From Flavobacterium sediminis (GTDB lineage Bacteria > Bacteroidota > Bacteroidia > Flavobacteriales > Flavobacteriaceae): 64,000 bases of DNA. A program made the position numbers and the translations under genes. A model generated the notes under the pieces. It had not been told where the DNA came from. It was given only the letters and a program-made list of their open reading frames with translations, and made no database searches. Shown in pieces: positions 1-8,795 of this stretch (positions are counted from its first letter, which is position 1; each line of letters begins with the position of its first letter). The DNA lies in the NCBI RefSeq assembly GCF_003148385.1, contig NZ_CP029463.1, forward strand, positions 682,001-746,000, given 5' to 3'.

Positions 1-506
1 TCATCATATTTGGTATAACTATAACCGTTAGAATATGTCGCCGTAAGATAATTCTTTGCTCTTTTTGAAGTCACAATATTAATAATAGCCCCTCCCGAAG
101 TCGCCGGAAATTCAGCTCCTGGTTGTGTGATCACCTCTACTTTTTCTATAGCATTTGCCGGTAAGCTTTCTAAATAAGAGTTTAACTCATTCGAATAAAT
201 ATTAAGAGGTCTCCCGTCCATATAAACCTCTAACTGCTTCCCTTGATACATCATCCCGGCAACATCTGAAATAATTAATCCCGGTAACTTTTTCAGCCCT
301 TCCATTACTGAACCGGAATTCAGATGAGCTTGCTCAGAAAAATCAAAAATGGTTCGATCTGCTTTTTGCTCTATAGCTTTTTTCTTTTGTACTACTATAA
401 CTTCGTTTAATTCTTTCGTTTTTAAACTATCTTGTGCTGCTTTGTTTTGGGCTTTTGATACATTCGAAATACAACTCAAAGCAATCAGTAATACAAAAAA
501 TCTCAT
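1..506 (-). CDS. TonB-dependent outer-membrane receptor, N-terminal part (cut by window edge)
   Basis: I translated this from the sequence: an ATG at 506 opens a frame that stays open to base 1, about 168 residues. Residues 1-19 form a signal peptide ending in KAQ. A TonB-box-like ELNEVIVV stretch follows, then a plug domain with the typical pattern of a sequence near LKKLPG, a YMDGRPL segment, IEKVEVITQPGAEF and GGAIINIVTSK. The family imports siderophores, sugars or peptides across the outer membrane using TonB energy. The usual N-terminal carboxypeptidase-regulatory-like repeat of Bacteroidota receptors is absent, so the plug starts straight after the TonB box. The barrel lies outside the window, so the substrate cannot be guessed. 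Confidence 0.88.
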   Translation of the reverse strand, partial: MRFFVLLIALSCISNVSKAQNKAAQDSLKTKELNEVIVVQKKKAIEQKADRTIFDFSEQAHLNSGSVMEGLKKLPGLIISDVAGMMYQGKQLEVYMDGRPLNIYSNELNSYLESLPANAIEKVEVITQPGAEFPATSGGAIINIVTSKRAKNYLTATYSNGYSYTKYD

Positions 507-659
507 GGGCTTTCTTATCAGGTTGGTTAAATAAACTATACTACTTTAGTCACAATTTTTAGCTGTATGTTACACATTAACCCTTATTTTTCTTTAAATC
601 AGGCTTTACCTACTAAAAAACAGGACGACCATACTTAAATAATCCTATTCTAAATTTAT

Positions 660-667
660 TATCTTTG
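660..667 (+). promoter_or_regulatory. -7 element of DMT transporter gene
   Basis: TATCTTTG matches the Bacteroidota consensus TAnnTTTG exactly. It lies 21 nt before the ATG at 689, so transcription would begin just upstream of that ATG. This excludes the TTG at 665, which lies inside the element, as the start codon. Confidence 0.6.
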
Positions 668-688
668 CGCCCCTTAAAAAAACAGAAA

Positions 689-1576
689 ATGTCAAACAAT
701 GCTATATTCAAAGGAGTTGTACTTGTAGGAATCGGAGCCATAAGTTATGGCCTTCTGGCTACTTTCGTAAAATTGGCCTATAAAGAAGATTATACTACGG
801 CTGAAGTAACACTGGCACAATTCATTTACGGCTTAGTCGGTGTGGTTATTTTAATGGCAATTTCTAAAAAAAAGAAAAAAGAAAAAGATCCTACTACCCG
901 AAGAGATATTACAGCATTAATAGTTGCCGGAACATCTCTGGGACTGACCAGTGTTTTCTATTATTTGTGTGTAAAAGAGATCAATGTTTCAATTGCTATT
1001 GTACTTTTAATGCAAACCGTATGGATGAGTGTTCTGCTGGAAGCTATTCTTGACAAAAAAATGCCATCTCCTAAAACTTTAATAGCGGTCATTATTGTTT
1101 TAGTCGGAACACTTTTGGCTACAAAAATTTACAACCTGCAAGAATTTCCGGGATTGCTTGGTATTGTTTGGGGATTACTGGCTGCTGCCTCATTCACCAC
1201 GACCATGTATACTGCTAACCGGATAGCTGTCGGAACCCCTAATTTAAAAAGAAGTTATTACATGCTTTGGGGAGGAACGATTGTTGTTCTGATCTTTACT
1301 TTCATCACTCAGAATACTCCTTTCAATTGGGAAATCTTCACAAAGTGGGGAATTTTATTAGCACTGTTCGGTACTATAATCCCACCTGTTCTGATGAATG
1401 CAGGTTTTCCTAAGACCGGCATCGGACTGGGAAGTATTGTGTCATCACTTGAACTTCCTGTCTCTGTCTCTATGGCTTACTTTATTTTAAATGAAAAAGT
1501 AGAGGTCTGGCAATGGTTCGGAATCTTTTTAATCCTTATCTCAATTGTGATTATAAACTTAAAAACCCGAAAATAG
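689..1576 (+). CDS. DMT-superfamily (EamA) permease
   Basis: The 295-residue protein starts MSNNAIFKG and has about ten hydrophobic segments in two EamA-type halves, the layout of drug/metabolite transporters. The longer frame from 665 uses a TTG inside the promoter and is unlikely. A basic stretch of about eight lysines near residue 70 marks a cytoplasmic loop between early helices. Family members export or import small metabolites such as amino acids; the substrate cannot be read from sequence. It is a monocistronic gene with its own -7 element. Confidence 0.85.
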   Translation: MSNNAIFKGVVLVGIGAISYGLLATFVKLAYKEDYTTAEVTLAQFIYGLVGVVILMAISKKKKKEKDPTTRRDITALIVAGTSLGLTSVFYYLCVKEINVSIAIVLLMQTVWMSVLLEAILDKKMPSPKTLIAVIIVLVGTLLATKIYNLQEFPGLLGIVWGLLAAASFTTTMYTANRIAVGTPNLKRSYYMLWGGTIVVLIFTFITQNTPFNWEIFTKWGILLALFGTIIPPVLMNAGFPKTGIGLGSIVSSLELPVSVSMAYFILNEKVEVWQWFGIFLILISIVIINLKTRK

Positions 1577-1668
1577 AACCATAGCTCTATTTGCACATCT
1601 TCAATATTTAAGTTTTTTTACGTACCTAAAATAATTATTTGTAAAAATTTTAACTATAAAAGTATTTT

Positions 1669-1702
1669 TTTGTATACTTTTAATATACAAATATTAAAAG
1701 TA
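1669..1702. repeat. Nested inverted repeats just upstream of aqpZ
   Basis: TACTTTTAATAT (1675-1686) and ATATTAAAAGTA (1691-1702) are a perfect 12-bp inverted repeat around a 4-nt ACAA loop. A second, overlapping inverted repeat pairs TTTGTATA (1669-1676) with TATACAAA (1684-1691). The structure ends 7 nt before the aqpZ ATG. It could be an operator for a dimeric repressor or an mRNA hairpin covering the initiation region. Confidence 0.6.
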
Positions 1703-1709
1703 AATTTTT

Positions 1710-2411
1710 ATGAAAAAATTATTTGCAGAATTCTTCGGAACATTTTGGTTAGTGTTCGGAGGTTGTGGTAGCGCCCTTTTTGCAGCCGGAATCCCTGATC
1801 TGGGTATTGGTTATGCCGGAGTAGCATTAGCTTTCGGGTTAACAGTCTTAACCATGGCTTATGCTGTTGGACATATTTCCGGAGGTCATTTCAATCCTGC
1901 TGTAACACTTGGTCTATGGGCCGGAGGTCGCTTTGATCCCAAAAAAATTATCCCCTACATCATTGCTCAATGTATAGGTGCCATTGCGGCGGCCGGAATA
2001 TTGTATCTGATTTTATCAGGTAAAGATGATTTTGCAATAGACGCTACACAAGCCGGAGCATTTGCTTCAAACGGTTACGGAGACTTTTCACCGCATGGTT
2101 ATCCTTTGATGAGTGCTTTCGTTGCTGAATTTATTTTAACCTTTTTTTTCTTATTAGTCATCATAGGTGCCACTGATAAACTTGCCAATACAAAATTTGC
2201 AGGGATCGCCATAGGGTTAGCCTTAACACTAATTCATTTAATTTCCATTCCTATTACTAATACATCTGTAAATCCTGCCCGTTCACTTTCGCAAGCTGTT
2301 TTTGTCGGTGGCGAACCATTAAGCCAAGTTTGGCTCTTTTGGATCGCACCTGTTTTCGGAGCTCTCATTGCCGGAATTGTTTATAAAAATCTATTGCAAA
2401 ATAATACATAA
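1710..2411 (+). CDS. aqpZ: Aquaporin (MIP family, AqpZ-like)
   Basis: This 233-residue channel has six hydrophobic helices and both NPA half-helix motifs: HFNPAVTLG near residues 60-68 and SVNPARS near 190. The arginine after the second NPA is the selectivity-filter arginine. The length matches AqpZ-type water channels, and there is no aspartate after the second NPA box as in glycerol facilitators. It acts in the inner membrane in osmotic water flow. It is followed by its own terminator and preceded by an unusual nested inverted repeat. Confidence 0.92.
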   Translation: MKKLFAEFFGTFWLVFGGCGSALFAAGIPDLGIGYAGVALAFGLTVLTMAYAVGHISGGHFNPAVTLGLWAGGRFDPKKIIPYIIAQCIGAIAAAGILYLILSGKDDFAIDATQAGAFASNGYGDFSPHGYPLMSAFVAEFILTFFFLLVIIGATDKLANTKFAGIAIGLALTLIHLISIPITNTSVNPARSLSQAVFVGGEPLSQVWLFWIAPVFGALIAGIVYKNLLQNNT

Positions 2412-2440
2412 AAAAGAAGGGATTGATTTCCCTTTTTTTT
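2411..2440 (+). terminator. Intrinsic terminator after aqpZ
   Basis: The stem AAGGGA/TCCCTT around TTGATT is extended by A-T pairs and followed by eight T. It begins at the aqpZ stop codon and separates aqpZ from the alkB-like gene. Confidence 0.7.
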
Positions 2441-2451
2441 ATTTTTATCTA

Positions 2452-3051
2452 ATGAGTTTGTTTGGAAACGAAAAAATAATACTGCCTCTTCCGGATGCCA
2501 CATTTGAGTATTATCCGAATTTCTTAAGTGCAGAAACAGCCAACCGACTATTTGCAAAGCTTTATAAAGAAACGCCTTGGCAACAAGACAAGATTACTGT
2601 TTTTGGTAAAACACACCTTCAACCCAGACTAACGGCACTTTACGGAAATGAAGGAAGACTTTATGGCTATTCTGATATTCTTATGAAGCCGCATCCTTGG
2701 ACCACTACACTTATGTTTATTAAAGATGAAGTAGAAGCATTAACTCATCAGAGATTTACCAGTGTACTCCTAAACCTGTACCGCAATGAAAAAGACAGCA
2801 ATGGCTGGCATGCAGACGATGAAAAGGAACTGGGGAGAGATCCTTTTATTGCTTCAGTAAGTCTGGGAGCAGAAAGAACATTTCAGATAAAGCACAATAC
2901 AAACAAAGAAATTAAGCAAAGCCTGACACTTAACCACGGTAGCCTCTTACTCATGAAAGAAGGAAGCCAAATTCATTACAAACACCAACTTCCCAAATCC
3001 TCTAAACCTCAAAAAACAAGAATAAATTTAACTTTTCGAACTATTTTTTAA
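2452..3051 (+). CDS. AlkB-family 2-oxoglutarate/Fe(II) dioxygenase
   Basis: The product is about 199 residues when read from ATG 2452. An upstream in-frame start at 2368 would lie inside aqpZ and across its terminator, so it was rejected. The iron ligands are visible: HxD in NGWHADDE (about H120, D122) and a distal H in the HYKHQLP segment. The 2-oxoglutarate-binding arginine is in TRINLTFR near the C-terminus. The family removes alkyl groups from DNA or RNA bases by oxidative demethylation. It sits between aquaporin and a TIGR03643 gene and is probably transcribed alone. Confidence 0.88.
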   Translation: MSLFGNEKIILPLPDATFEYYPNFLSAETANRLFAKLYKETPWQQDKITVFGKTHLQPRLTALYGNEGRLYGYSDILMKPHPWTTTLMFIKDEVEALTHQRFTSVLLNLYRNEKDSNGWHADDEKELGRDPFIASVSLGAERTFQIKHNTNKEIKQSLTLNHGSLLLMKEGSQIHYKHQLPKSSKPQKTRINLTFRTIF

Positions 3052-3200
3052 AGATTATTTAAAAAAAGGTTGGTTCGGAAAAAAAATTAAAAAATTTCAA
3101 AAAAATACTATCTCCTTCTTTTTTCAATTTATTTTTTTAGTAATATTGACATAGTAAACCAAATAAAAATAAAAAACTTTAGGAATTAATTTTTCATCTG

Positions 3201-3479
3201 ATGAAAAAAAGAAAGATTTCAGAATTTGACAATCAAACGATAGAAAGAATTGTCAATATGGCTCAAGAGGAACGTAGACCTTTTGAAACAATTAAAGAAG
3301 AATTCGGTGTTTCTGAAAATGAAGTAACGGAATTGATGCGAACAAAACTTTCTAAAGAGAGTTTTGAAGTGTGGAAGAAAAAAGCGACAGCTAACAAACC
3401 TAAACCTAAACCTCAACGATTTAATGACATTGAAGATGACGACTTAGACAGCAAATACTATTTTAAAAATAAATTTTAA
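3201..3479 (+). CDS. TIGR03643/DUF2805 family protein
   Basis: A 92-residue basic protein. Residues about 10-50 (IERIVNMAQEE...FETIKEEFGVSENEV) look like a helix-turn-helix of the kind that reads DNA. The lysine/proline stretch KPKPKPQRF and the SKYYFKNKF C-terminus match my recollection of the TIGR03643 (DUF2805) family. Its function is unknown. It follows the alkB-like gene after a very AT-rich 149-bp gap and is closed by a strong terminator. Confidence 0.8.
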   Translation: MKKRKISEFDNQTIERIVNMAQEERRPFETIKEEFGVSENEVTELMRTKLSKESFEVWKKKATANKPKPKPQRFNDIEDDDLDSKYYFKNKF

Positions 3480-3490
3480 TCTACCTCCTT

Positions 3491-3525
3491 AAAATACTCT
3501 CTGAATCAGAGAGTATTTTTATTTT
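3491..3525 (+). terminator. Intrinsic terminator after the TIGR03643 gene
   Basis: AATACTCTCTGA and TCAGAGAGTATT form a nearly uninterrupted stem with a tiny AA loop, followed by a T-rich tail. Confidence 0.85.
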
Positions 3526-3527
3526 TG
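3520..3527 (+). promoter_or_regulatory. -7 element of the M61 peptidase gene
   Basis: TATTTTTG matches TAnnTTTG immediately after the preceding terminator and 55 nt before the ATG at 3583. Confidence 0.5.
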
Positions 3528-3582
3528 TGCTGTAACAAAATCAACGTTTTTATTACTAATAGGAACCAAAATAAATTTAATA

Positions 3583-5436
3583 ATGAAAAAAATAATTCTT
3601 ACACTAGCATTGGTAGGCATGTTCTGGAGTTGTAAACCAACTCAAACTTCTGTAAAAAATGAAGTTGATGTTACCATTGACCTAGTAAATGTAAAAGATG
3701 ATAAAGTAATGGTAACGACTGTCCCTCCGACCATTACAACTGAAACAGTTACGTTTCATATCCCTAAAACTGTTCCGGGAACTTATTCTGAAGATGATTA
3801 CGGAAGATTCATCGAAGGATTTAAAGCTTTTGATGCTAAAGGAAACACACTTAGTGTAGGCAAAATCGACGAAAACTCATATACTATTTCTGATGCTAAA
3901 AAATTAGCCAAAATAACGTATTGGGTAAATGACACATTTGATACTGAGACCGGAGCCGGTTTCGGAAACTCTGAAGATGTGTTTTCACCTGCCGGAACTA
4001 ACATCAAAGCCGGAGAGAATTTCATGCTTAACACACATGGCTTTGTGGGCTATTTCGATGAAAAAACAGAAACTCCTTATAAATTAGTGGTACAACATCC
4101 GGATAATTTATTAGGTGTATCTGCTATGAATGATGCAGACAACAGCGACACTTCTGACTTGTTCACTACTACTCGTTATGCCAGCTTAGTAGAAAATCCG
4201 ATCATGTACTCTAAACCTGATTTTACAGAATTTATGGTTGATGACATGAAGATTATCATTAGTGTATATTCTCCGACAGGAAAATACACTGCTAAAGACA
4301 TTACGCCTAACATGGAAAACATGATGAAAGCACAAAAACGTTTCTTAGGTAAAATGAATACGACTAAGAAATATGCGATCTTATTGTACCTGTCAGATGT
4401 AAGAGCACAAGATGCTAAAGGATTCGGTGCATTAGAACACCCGACATCTACTACTGTTGTAATGCCGGAAATGATGGGATTGGAAATGTTACAGGAACAA
4501 TTAAAAGATGTTGTATCCCACGAATTCTTCCACATCGTAACTCCTTTAACGGTTCATTCAAACGAAATTCAATACTTCGACTTCAACCAACCGCAAATGT
4601 CAGAGCACTTATGGATGTATGAAGGAGTAACAGAATACTTTGCTAACTTGTTTCAAGTGAACCAAGGTTTAATTACAGAAGATGAATTCTTTGAAAGAAT
4701 GTCTCAAAAAATTCTTCAATCCAAACAAATGGATGATAAAATGAGTTTTACTAAAATGAGTAAAAACGTTTTTGAACAACCTTATAAAGATCAATATGTA
4801 AATGTTTATCAAAAAGGGGCTTTAATTGCTATGTGTGTTGATATTATCATTCGCGAAAAAAGCAATGGTGAAAGAGGCATTTTAGACCTTATGAACAAAC
4901 TCTCTAAAGAGTATGGAACTACTAAAGCTTTTAAAGACAACGAACTGTTTGCTAAAATAACAGCTTTAACGTATCCTGAAGTAGGTGCTTTCTTAAACAA
5001 ATACGTAGCCGGAGAAACTCCGATACCTTATGATGAGTATTTTGCAAAAATGGGAGTTACCGAAGCTACTTTGCAAATTGACGGAAACCCTTTCTTAAAA
5101 GGACAAGTTCCATATATCACTGTTGATCCGTCAACAAAAGAGATCAAAATCTTACCGAATATTGAGCTGAATGCTTTCATGACCTCTTTAGGTATTAAAA
5201 ACGGAGATATCATTAAAGCAGTTGATGGTAAAGAATATAACCTTGACAATGTATACGATCTTGTTTTAGGCAGTATGAACTGGAAAGATGGCGACGACAT
5301 TGCCGTTACGATCAAAAGAGACGGAAAAGAACAAGTTCTAAAAGGCAAAATTACTTTACCTAAAGAAAGTAAAGAAGGATATCAGGTAACTGACGAAAGC
5401 AAAAAAGCATTACGTGAAGCTTGGTTAAAAGGGTAA
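3583..5436 (+). CDS. M61-family metallopeptidase lipoprotein with PDZ domain
   Basis: The 617-residue protein begins with a lipoprotein signal peptide whose cysteine is in FWSCKPT (about C17). The N-terminal beta-rich half is typical of M61 glycyl aminopeptidases. The zinc motif HEFFH lies at about residues 313-317 and the third ligand at E346 in MYEGVTEYF. A PDZ domain occupies about residues 510-590 (LGIKNGDIIKAVDGKEY). The enzyme probably trims peptides at the outer membrane or in the periplasm. The gene stands alone between two terminators. Confidence 0.9.
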   Translation: MKKIILTLALVGMFWSCKPTQTSVKNEVDVTIDLVNVKDDKVMVTTVPPTITTETVTFHIPKTVPGTYSEDDYGRFIEGFKAFDAKGNTLSVGKIDENSYTISDAKKLAKITYWVNDTFDTETGAGFGNSEDVFSPAGTNIKAGENFMLNTHGFVGYFDEKTETPYKLVVQHPDNLLGVSAMNDADNSDTSDLFTTTRYASLVENPIMYSKPDFTEFMVDDMKIIISVYSPTGKYTAKDITPNMENMMKAQKRFLGKMNTTKKYAILLYLSDVRAQDAKGFGALEHPTSTTVVMPEMMGLEMLQEQLKDVVSHEFFHIVTPLTVHSNEIQYFDFNQPQMSEHLWMYEGVTEYFANLFQVNQGLITEDEFFERMSQKILQSKQMDDKMSFTKMSKNVFEQPYKDQYVNVYQKGALIAMCVDIIIREKSNGERGILDLMNKLSKEYGTTKAFKDNELFAKITALTYPEVGAFLNKYVAGETPIPYDEYFAKMGVTEATLQIDGNPFLKGQVPYITVDPSTKEIKILPNIELNAFMTSLGIKNGDIIKAVDGKEYNLDNVYDLVLGSMNWKDGDDIAVTIKRDGKEQVLKGKITLPKESKEGYQVTDESKKALREAWLKG

Positions 5437-5460
5437 AACTAAAATTTATTCTAACATATA

Positions 5461-5500
5461 AATCCTCAAAGTACTCAGTATTTTGAGGATTTTTTCTTTT
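5461..5500 (+). terminator. Intrinsic terminator after the M61 gene
   Basis: AATCCTCAAA (5461-5470) pairs with TTTTGAGGATT (5481-5491), followed by TTTTTCTTTT. Confidence 0.8.
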
Positions 5501-5522
5501 ATTTGTGCCAAAATAACACAAA

Positions 5523-6826
5523 ATGCATAATCCACCTTTCTTTACTGATGATACAATAGTTTTCGGAATTCTAATGTTTCTTATAGGATTAGTTTTCTAT
5601 ACTTCCTCAAAAGAAGAAGGCTTCTGGAAAAAATTCTACAGCATTGTTCCGGCTTTATTACTATGCTATTTGTTACCCGCGTTTTTTAGTTCGTTCCACA
5701 TTATTTCCCCGAATGGACAGAACTGGATTCCAAAGGCGAAATAGTAACTAAAAGCTCAAAAATTTACTTTGTTGCCAGTCGTTACTTACTACCGGCAGCT
5801 TTAGTGCTGATGACAATCAGCATTGACTTAAAAGCCTTACTAAACTTGGGTCCGAAGGCCTTAATTATATTTCTGGCAGGAACTATAGGGATCATTCTAG
5901 GCGGTCCTGTAGCCATTTTGATCGTTTCAGCTTTTTCACCTGAAACTGTAGGAGGTCAAGGTTTTGATGCCGTTTGGAGGGGATTATCTACTTTGGCTGG
6001 TAGCTGGATAGGCGGCGGTGCCAATCAGGCAGCTATGCTTGAAATATTCAAATACAACCAACAAAAATATGGCGCCATGGTCTTGGTTGACATCGTTGTT
6101 GCTAATATCGGAATGGCTGCCTTACTTTATGGTATTGGCAAAAAAGAAGTCATCAACAAATGGCTGAAAGCCGACAATTCTTCTATTCAGGAATTACAAG
6201 ATAAAGTTTCGAGCTATCAGGAAAGTGTTAAACGAAACCCCACACTGACCGATTACATGATAATTGCGGCAATAGCCTTTACCTCAGTCGGATTGGCACA
6301 TTGGGGTTCAAAAGTGTTAGCCGATTTTTTCAACACTCATTTTGAAACGGTTCGCGACCCAAAAAGCTTTGCCTCTACATTCGGTGGCACCTTCTTTTGG
6401 ATGATTACTATTGCTACTATACTGGGTATTGCTTTGTCTTTTTCTCCCCTAAAAAAATATGAAGGAGCCGGAGCCAGCAAAATAGGAAGTATTTTTATTT
6501 ATATATTAGTGGCTTCAATCGGAATGAAGATGGATCTGTTTGCTGTATTAGAAAATCCGGGGTTAATTATGGTAGGAATCCTTTGGATGACCATTCACTT
6601 TTTAATTATTTTTATAGTGGCTAAACTTATCAGAGCACCTTATTTCTTTATAGCTGTCGGAAGTCAGGCCAATGTAGGAGGCGCCGCTTCAGCACCGGTT
6701 GTCGCATCGGCTTTTCATCCGTCACTCGCAAGTGTTGGTGTTCTATTAGCCATTTTTGGCTATATTGCCGGAACATACGGAGCTATTCTTTGTACTTATT
6801 TAATGGAAATTGTATCACCTCAATAA
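5523..6826 (+). pseudogene. DUF819-family membrane protein, split by a one-base frameshift
   Basis: Two frames encode one protein. The first, 5523-5744, gives the N-terminal helices and ends at TAG after NWIPKAK. The second is open from about 5693 through 6826; its first ATG at 5804 is internal. Joined at the CCCC run at 5707-5710, they read IISPEWTELDSKGEI then SKIYFVASRYLLPAALVL, giving about 434 residues, normal for DUF819. One C is missing. DUF819 proteins are predicted inner-membrane carriers of about ten helices; the substrate is unknown. Either this is a sequencing error or the gene is inactive. A DUF4369 lipoprotein gene follows closely and may be cotranscribed. Confidence 0.82.
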
Positions 6827-6842
6827 TTTGTTTATCTCATAT

Positions 6843-7556
6843 ATGAAAAAAGTTATTCTTTTCGGATTAGGTCTATTGGCTTTCGTTGCCTGCAACAAAC
6901 AAGAACAAAACGGTAATGTTCATCTTACAGGTGATATAAAAGGTTTAAGCCAGGGAAAATTATTCATTAAAAAACTTCAAGACACTACTTTAGTTACTAT
7001 TGATAGTATCAATTTTAAAGGAAATTCTAATTTTGATACGGCTTTTGATCTGGAATCACCTGAAGTAATTTATTTATTTCTGGATCGCGGTCAAACCAAT
7101 TCTATAGACAACAGTCTGGCTGTTTTTGCTGAACCTGGAAACATTACCATCAATACTTCTTTAAACGAATTCTATAGAAGTGCGAAAGTAAAAGGTTCTA
7201 AAAACCATGATCTATGGAAAAAATTTGATTCCTTAAATTCTAAATTTACAGATGCTAATCTGGAATTGATTACTAAGAGACTTCAAAACGAAATCGATTT
7301 TAATCAAAAAACACACGATAGCATTGAAGATGCTTACCAAAAACTATTGGTTCGCAAATACCGCTACGTAGCTAATTTTGCCGCAACTCATGGTGACTAT
7401 GAAATAGCGCCTTATTTAGCATTAACTGAAATTCCGGATATTGCTTTACCTTATTTAGATACAGTTGCTAAAAAAATGACTCCGAAAGTAGCTGAGTCTA
7501 AATATGGTAAATTTTTAAAAGAACATATTGAAGAACGTAAAAAATCAGAACAATAA
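6843..7556 (+). CDS. DUF4369-domain lipoprotein
   Basis: The chosen ATG at 6843 gives 237 residues with a lipoprotein signal (MKKVILFGLGLLAFVAC, lipobox cysteine C17). A longer frame from 6810 overlaps the DUF819 gene and puts a polar stretch before the signal. After the signal, GDIKGLSQGKLFIKKLQDT matches the DUF4369 pattern found at the N-terminus of Bacteroidota thiol-disulfide lipoproteins. The thioredoxin half with its CxxC motif is absent here, so this is a DUF4369-only protein of unknown role, probably anchored in the periplasm or outer membrane. Confidence 0.8.
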   Translation: MKKVILFGLGLLAFVACNKQEQNGNVHLTGDIKGLSQGKLFIKKLQDTTLVTIDSINFKGNSNFDTAFDLESPEVIYLFLDRGQTNSIDNSLAVFAEPGNITINTSLNEFYRSAKVKGSKNHDLWKKFDSLNSKFTDANLELITKRLQNEIDFNQKTHDSIEDAYQKLLVRKYRYVANFAATHGDYEIAPYLALTEIPDIALPYLDTVAKKMTPKVAESKYGKFLKEHIEERKKSEQ

Positions 7557-7561
7557 ATAAC

Positions 7562-7587
7562 AAGAGGCTTTTGCCTCTTTTTTTATT
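7562..7587 (+). terminator. Intrinsic terminator after the DUF4369 gene
   Basis: AAGAGGC-TTTT-GCCTCTT hairpin followed by a long T tract. Confidence 0.85.
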
Positions 7588-7593
7588 TCTTCG

Positions 7594-7601
7594 TAAATTT
7601 G
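7594..7601 (+). promoter_or_regulatory. -7 element of the aldo/keto reductase gene
   Basis: TAAATTTG matches TAnnTTTG and implies a 5' leader of roughly 75 nt before ATG 7681. The spacing to a possible -33 falls inside the preceding terminator, so that half is not convincing. Confidence 0.45.
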
Positions 7602-7680
7602 AGGAACTACTTATTTTTACAAGCTATTCCCGTTAGGGAAAACACTTCATTCGTAAATTAATTTACAACAAATAAGAACT

Positions 7681-8670
7681 ATGGAATTCAGAAAACTAGG
7701 AGAAACAGATTTAGCCGTTTCTGCAATTACTTTTGGAGCATGGGCTGCCGGAGGATGGATGTGGGGCAAAACCGAACATAACGATGCTGTCGAAGCAATT
7801 AAAGCTGCTTATGATCTAGGCGTAACCTCTATTGATACGGCTCCCATTTACGGGCAGGGAACCAGTGAAGAAATCGTTGGAGAAGCTATAAAAGGAATTG
7901 CCCGTGACAAAGTACAGATTCTGACAAAATTCGGAATGCGCTGGGATCTGGCTAAAGGAGATTTCGCTTTTAAAAGTCAAAAGAACAACGGTGAACCTAT
8001 TGCTATTTATAAATACGCCGGAAAAGAAAGTGTTATCAAAGAATGTGAAGACAGTTTGAAAAGGCTGGGTACTGATTATATTGACCTGTACCAAATACAC
8101 TGGCCGGAAAGCACAACACCTATCACAGAAACTTTTGAAGCCGTAGAACGTTTAATTGAACAAGGAAAAATACGTTATACCGGGGTATGCAATTACACTG
8201 CTGCGCAAATGGCTGAAGCTGAAAAAGTCGTTAAATTAGCATCCAATCAAATTCCATTCAGTATGGTAAATCGTGATGTGGAAAAAGAAACTGTACCCTA
8301 TTGCATAGAACACAATAAATCCGTTTTAGCTTATAGTCCGTTAGAAAGAGGTTTACTAACCGGAAAAATGAAACCCGGTTATCAGTTTCAAGAAGGGGAT
8401 CACAGGGCTCAAAACAAGTTTTTCACAGATGAAAGTATTACTAAAACTAATGCTTTTTTAGCGAAAATAAAACCTCTAGCTGATGAGAAAGGCGCTACTT
8501 TAGCCCAATTGGTCTTACGTTGGACCATAGAACGCCCGGGAATCACTATTGCATTAGCCGGAGCCAGAAATGCGGAACAATCCGTTCAAAACGCAAAAGC
8601 GATTACTATTAAACTTACTACTGAGGAAATTGCTTTTATCAATAAAGAATTAGAACAAGCCGGTTTATAA
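7681..8670 (+). CDS. Aldo/keto reductase
   Basis: A 329-residue TIM-barrel NADPH-dependent oxidoreductase. The catalytic tetrad is visible: D in SIDTAPIYG (about D53), Y in the same motif (Y58), K in ILTKFGM and H in QIHWPE. The C-terminal NADP-binding signature ALAGARNAEQ lies near residue 291. Such enzymes reduce aldehydes or ketones or oxidise sugars; the substrate is not evident. It stands alone between terminators, with its own promoter. Confidence 0.92.
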   Translation: MEFRKLGETDLAVSAITFGAWAAGGWMWGKTEHNDAVEAIKAAYDLGVTSIDTAPIYGQGTSEEIVGEAIKGIARDKVQILTKFGMRWDLAKGDFAFKSQKNNGEPIAIYKYAGKESVIKECEDSLKRLGTDYIDLYQIHWPESTTPITETFEAVERLIEQGKIRYTGVCNYTAAQMAEAEKVVKLASNQIPFSMVNRDVEKETVPYCIEHNKSVLAYSPLERGLLTGKMKPGYQFQEGDHRAQNKFFTDESITKTNAFLAKIKPLADEKGATLAQLVLRWTIERPGITIALAGARNAEQSVQNAKAITIKLTTEEIAFINKELEQAGL

Positions 8671-8690
8671 AAATGGTTTGTTTACAGTAT

Positions 8691-8725
8691 AAAAAAAAGG
8701 AAAGCAAATGCTTTCCTTTTTTTTT
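8691..8725 (+). terminator. Intrinsic terminator after the aldo/keto reductase gene
   Basis: GGAAAGC-AAAT-GCTTTCC stem flanked by A8 and T9, so it can work in both directions. Confidence 0.85.
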
Positions 8726-8760
8726 GATTTGATAGAGTAACTTTTCTTTCTTTTTTTCCA

Positions 8761-8791
8761 AAAAAAGAGAAAACAAAAGTTTTCTCTTTTT
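8761..8791 (-). terminator. Terminator of the tRNA-Thr gene
   Basis: AAAAAGAGAAAAC-AAAA-GTTTTCTCTTTTT hairpin immediately downstream of the leftward tRNA-Thr. The T run on the minus strand fits termination. Confidence 0.7.
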
Positions 8792-8795
8792 AAGA

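Noticed and set aside
349..534. Rightward 61-residue frame over the start of the TonB receptor
   Set aside because: It lies antisense to the partial receptor, whose signal peptide, TonB box and plug motifs are clear, and has no promoter or conserved feature.
665..688. TTG start for the DMT transporter
   Set aside because: The TTG is part of the TATCTTTG -7 element; transcription would begin after it. ATG 689 gives a normal N-terminus.
2368..2451. Longer AlkB start
   Set aside because: It would place the N-terminus inside aqpZ and through the aqpZ terminator; ATG 2452 starts directly before the conserved sequence.
5700..5744. Programmed -1 frameshifting as the cause of the DUF819 split
   Set aside because: The site reads ATT-TCC-CCG and does not form an X-XXY-YYZ slippery heptamer in frame, and no pseudoknot is obvious; a one-base contraction in the C run is simpler.
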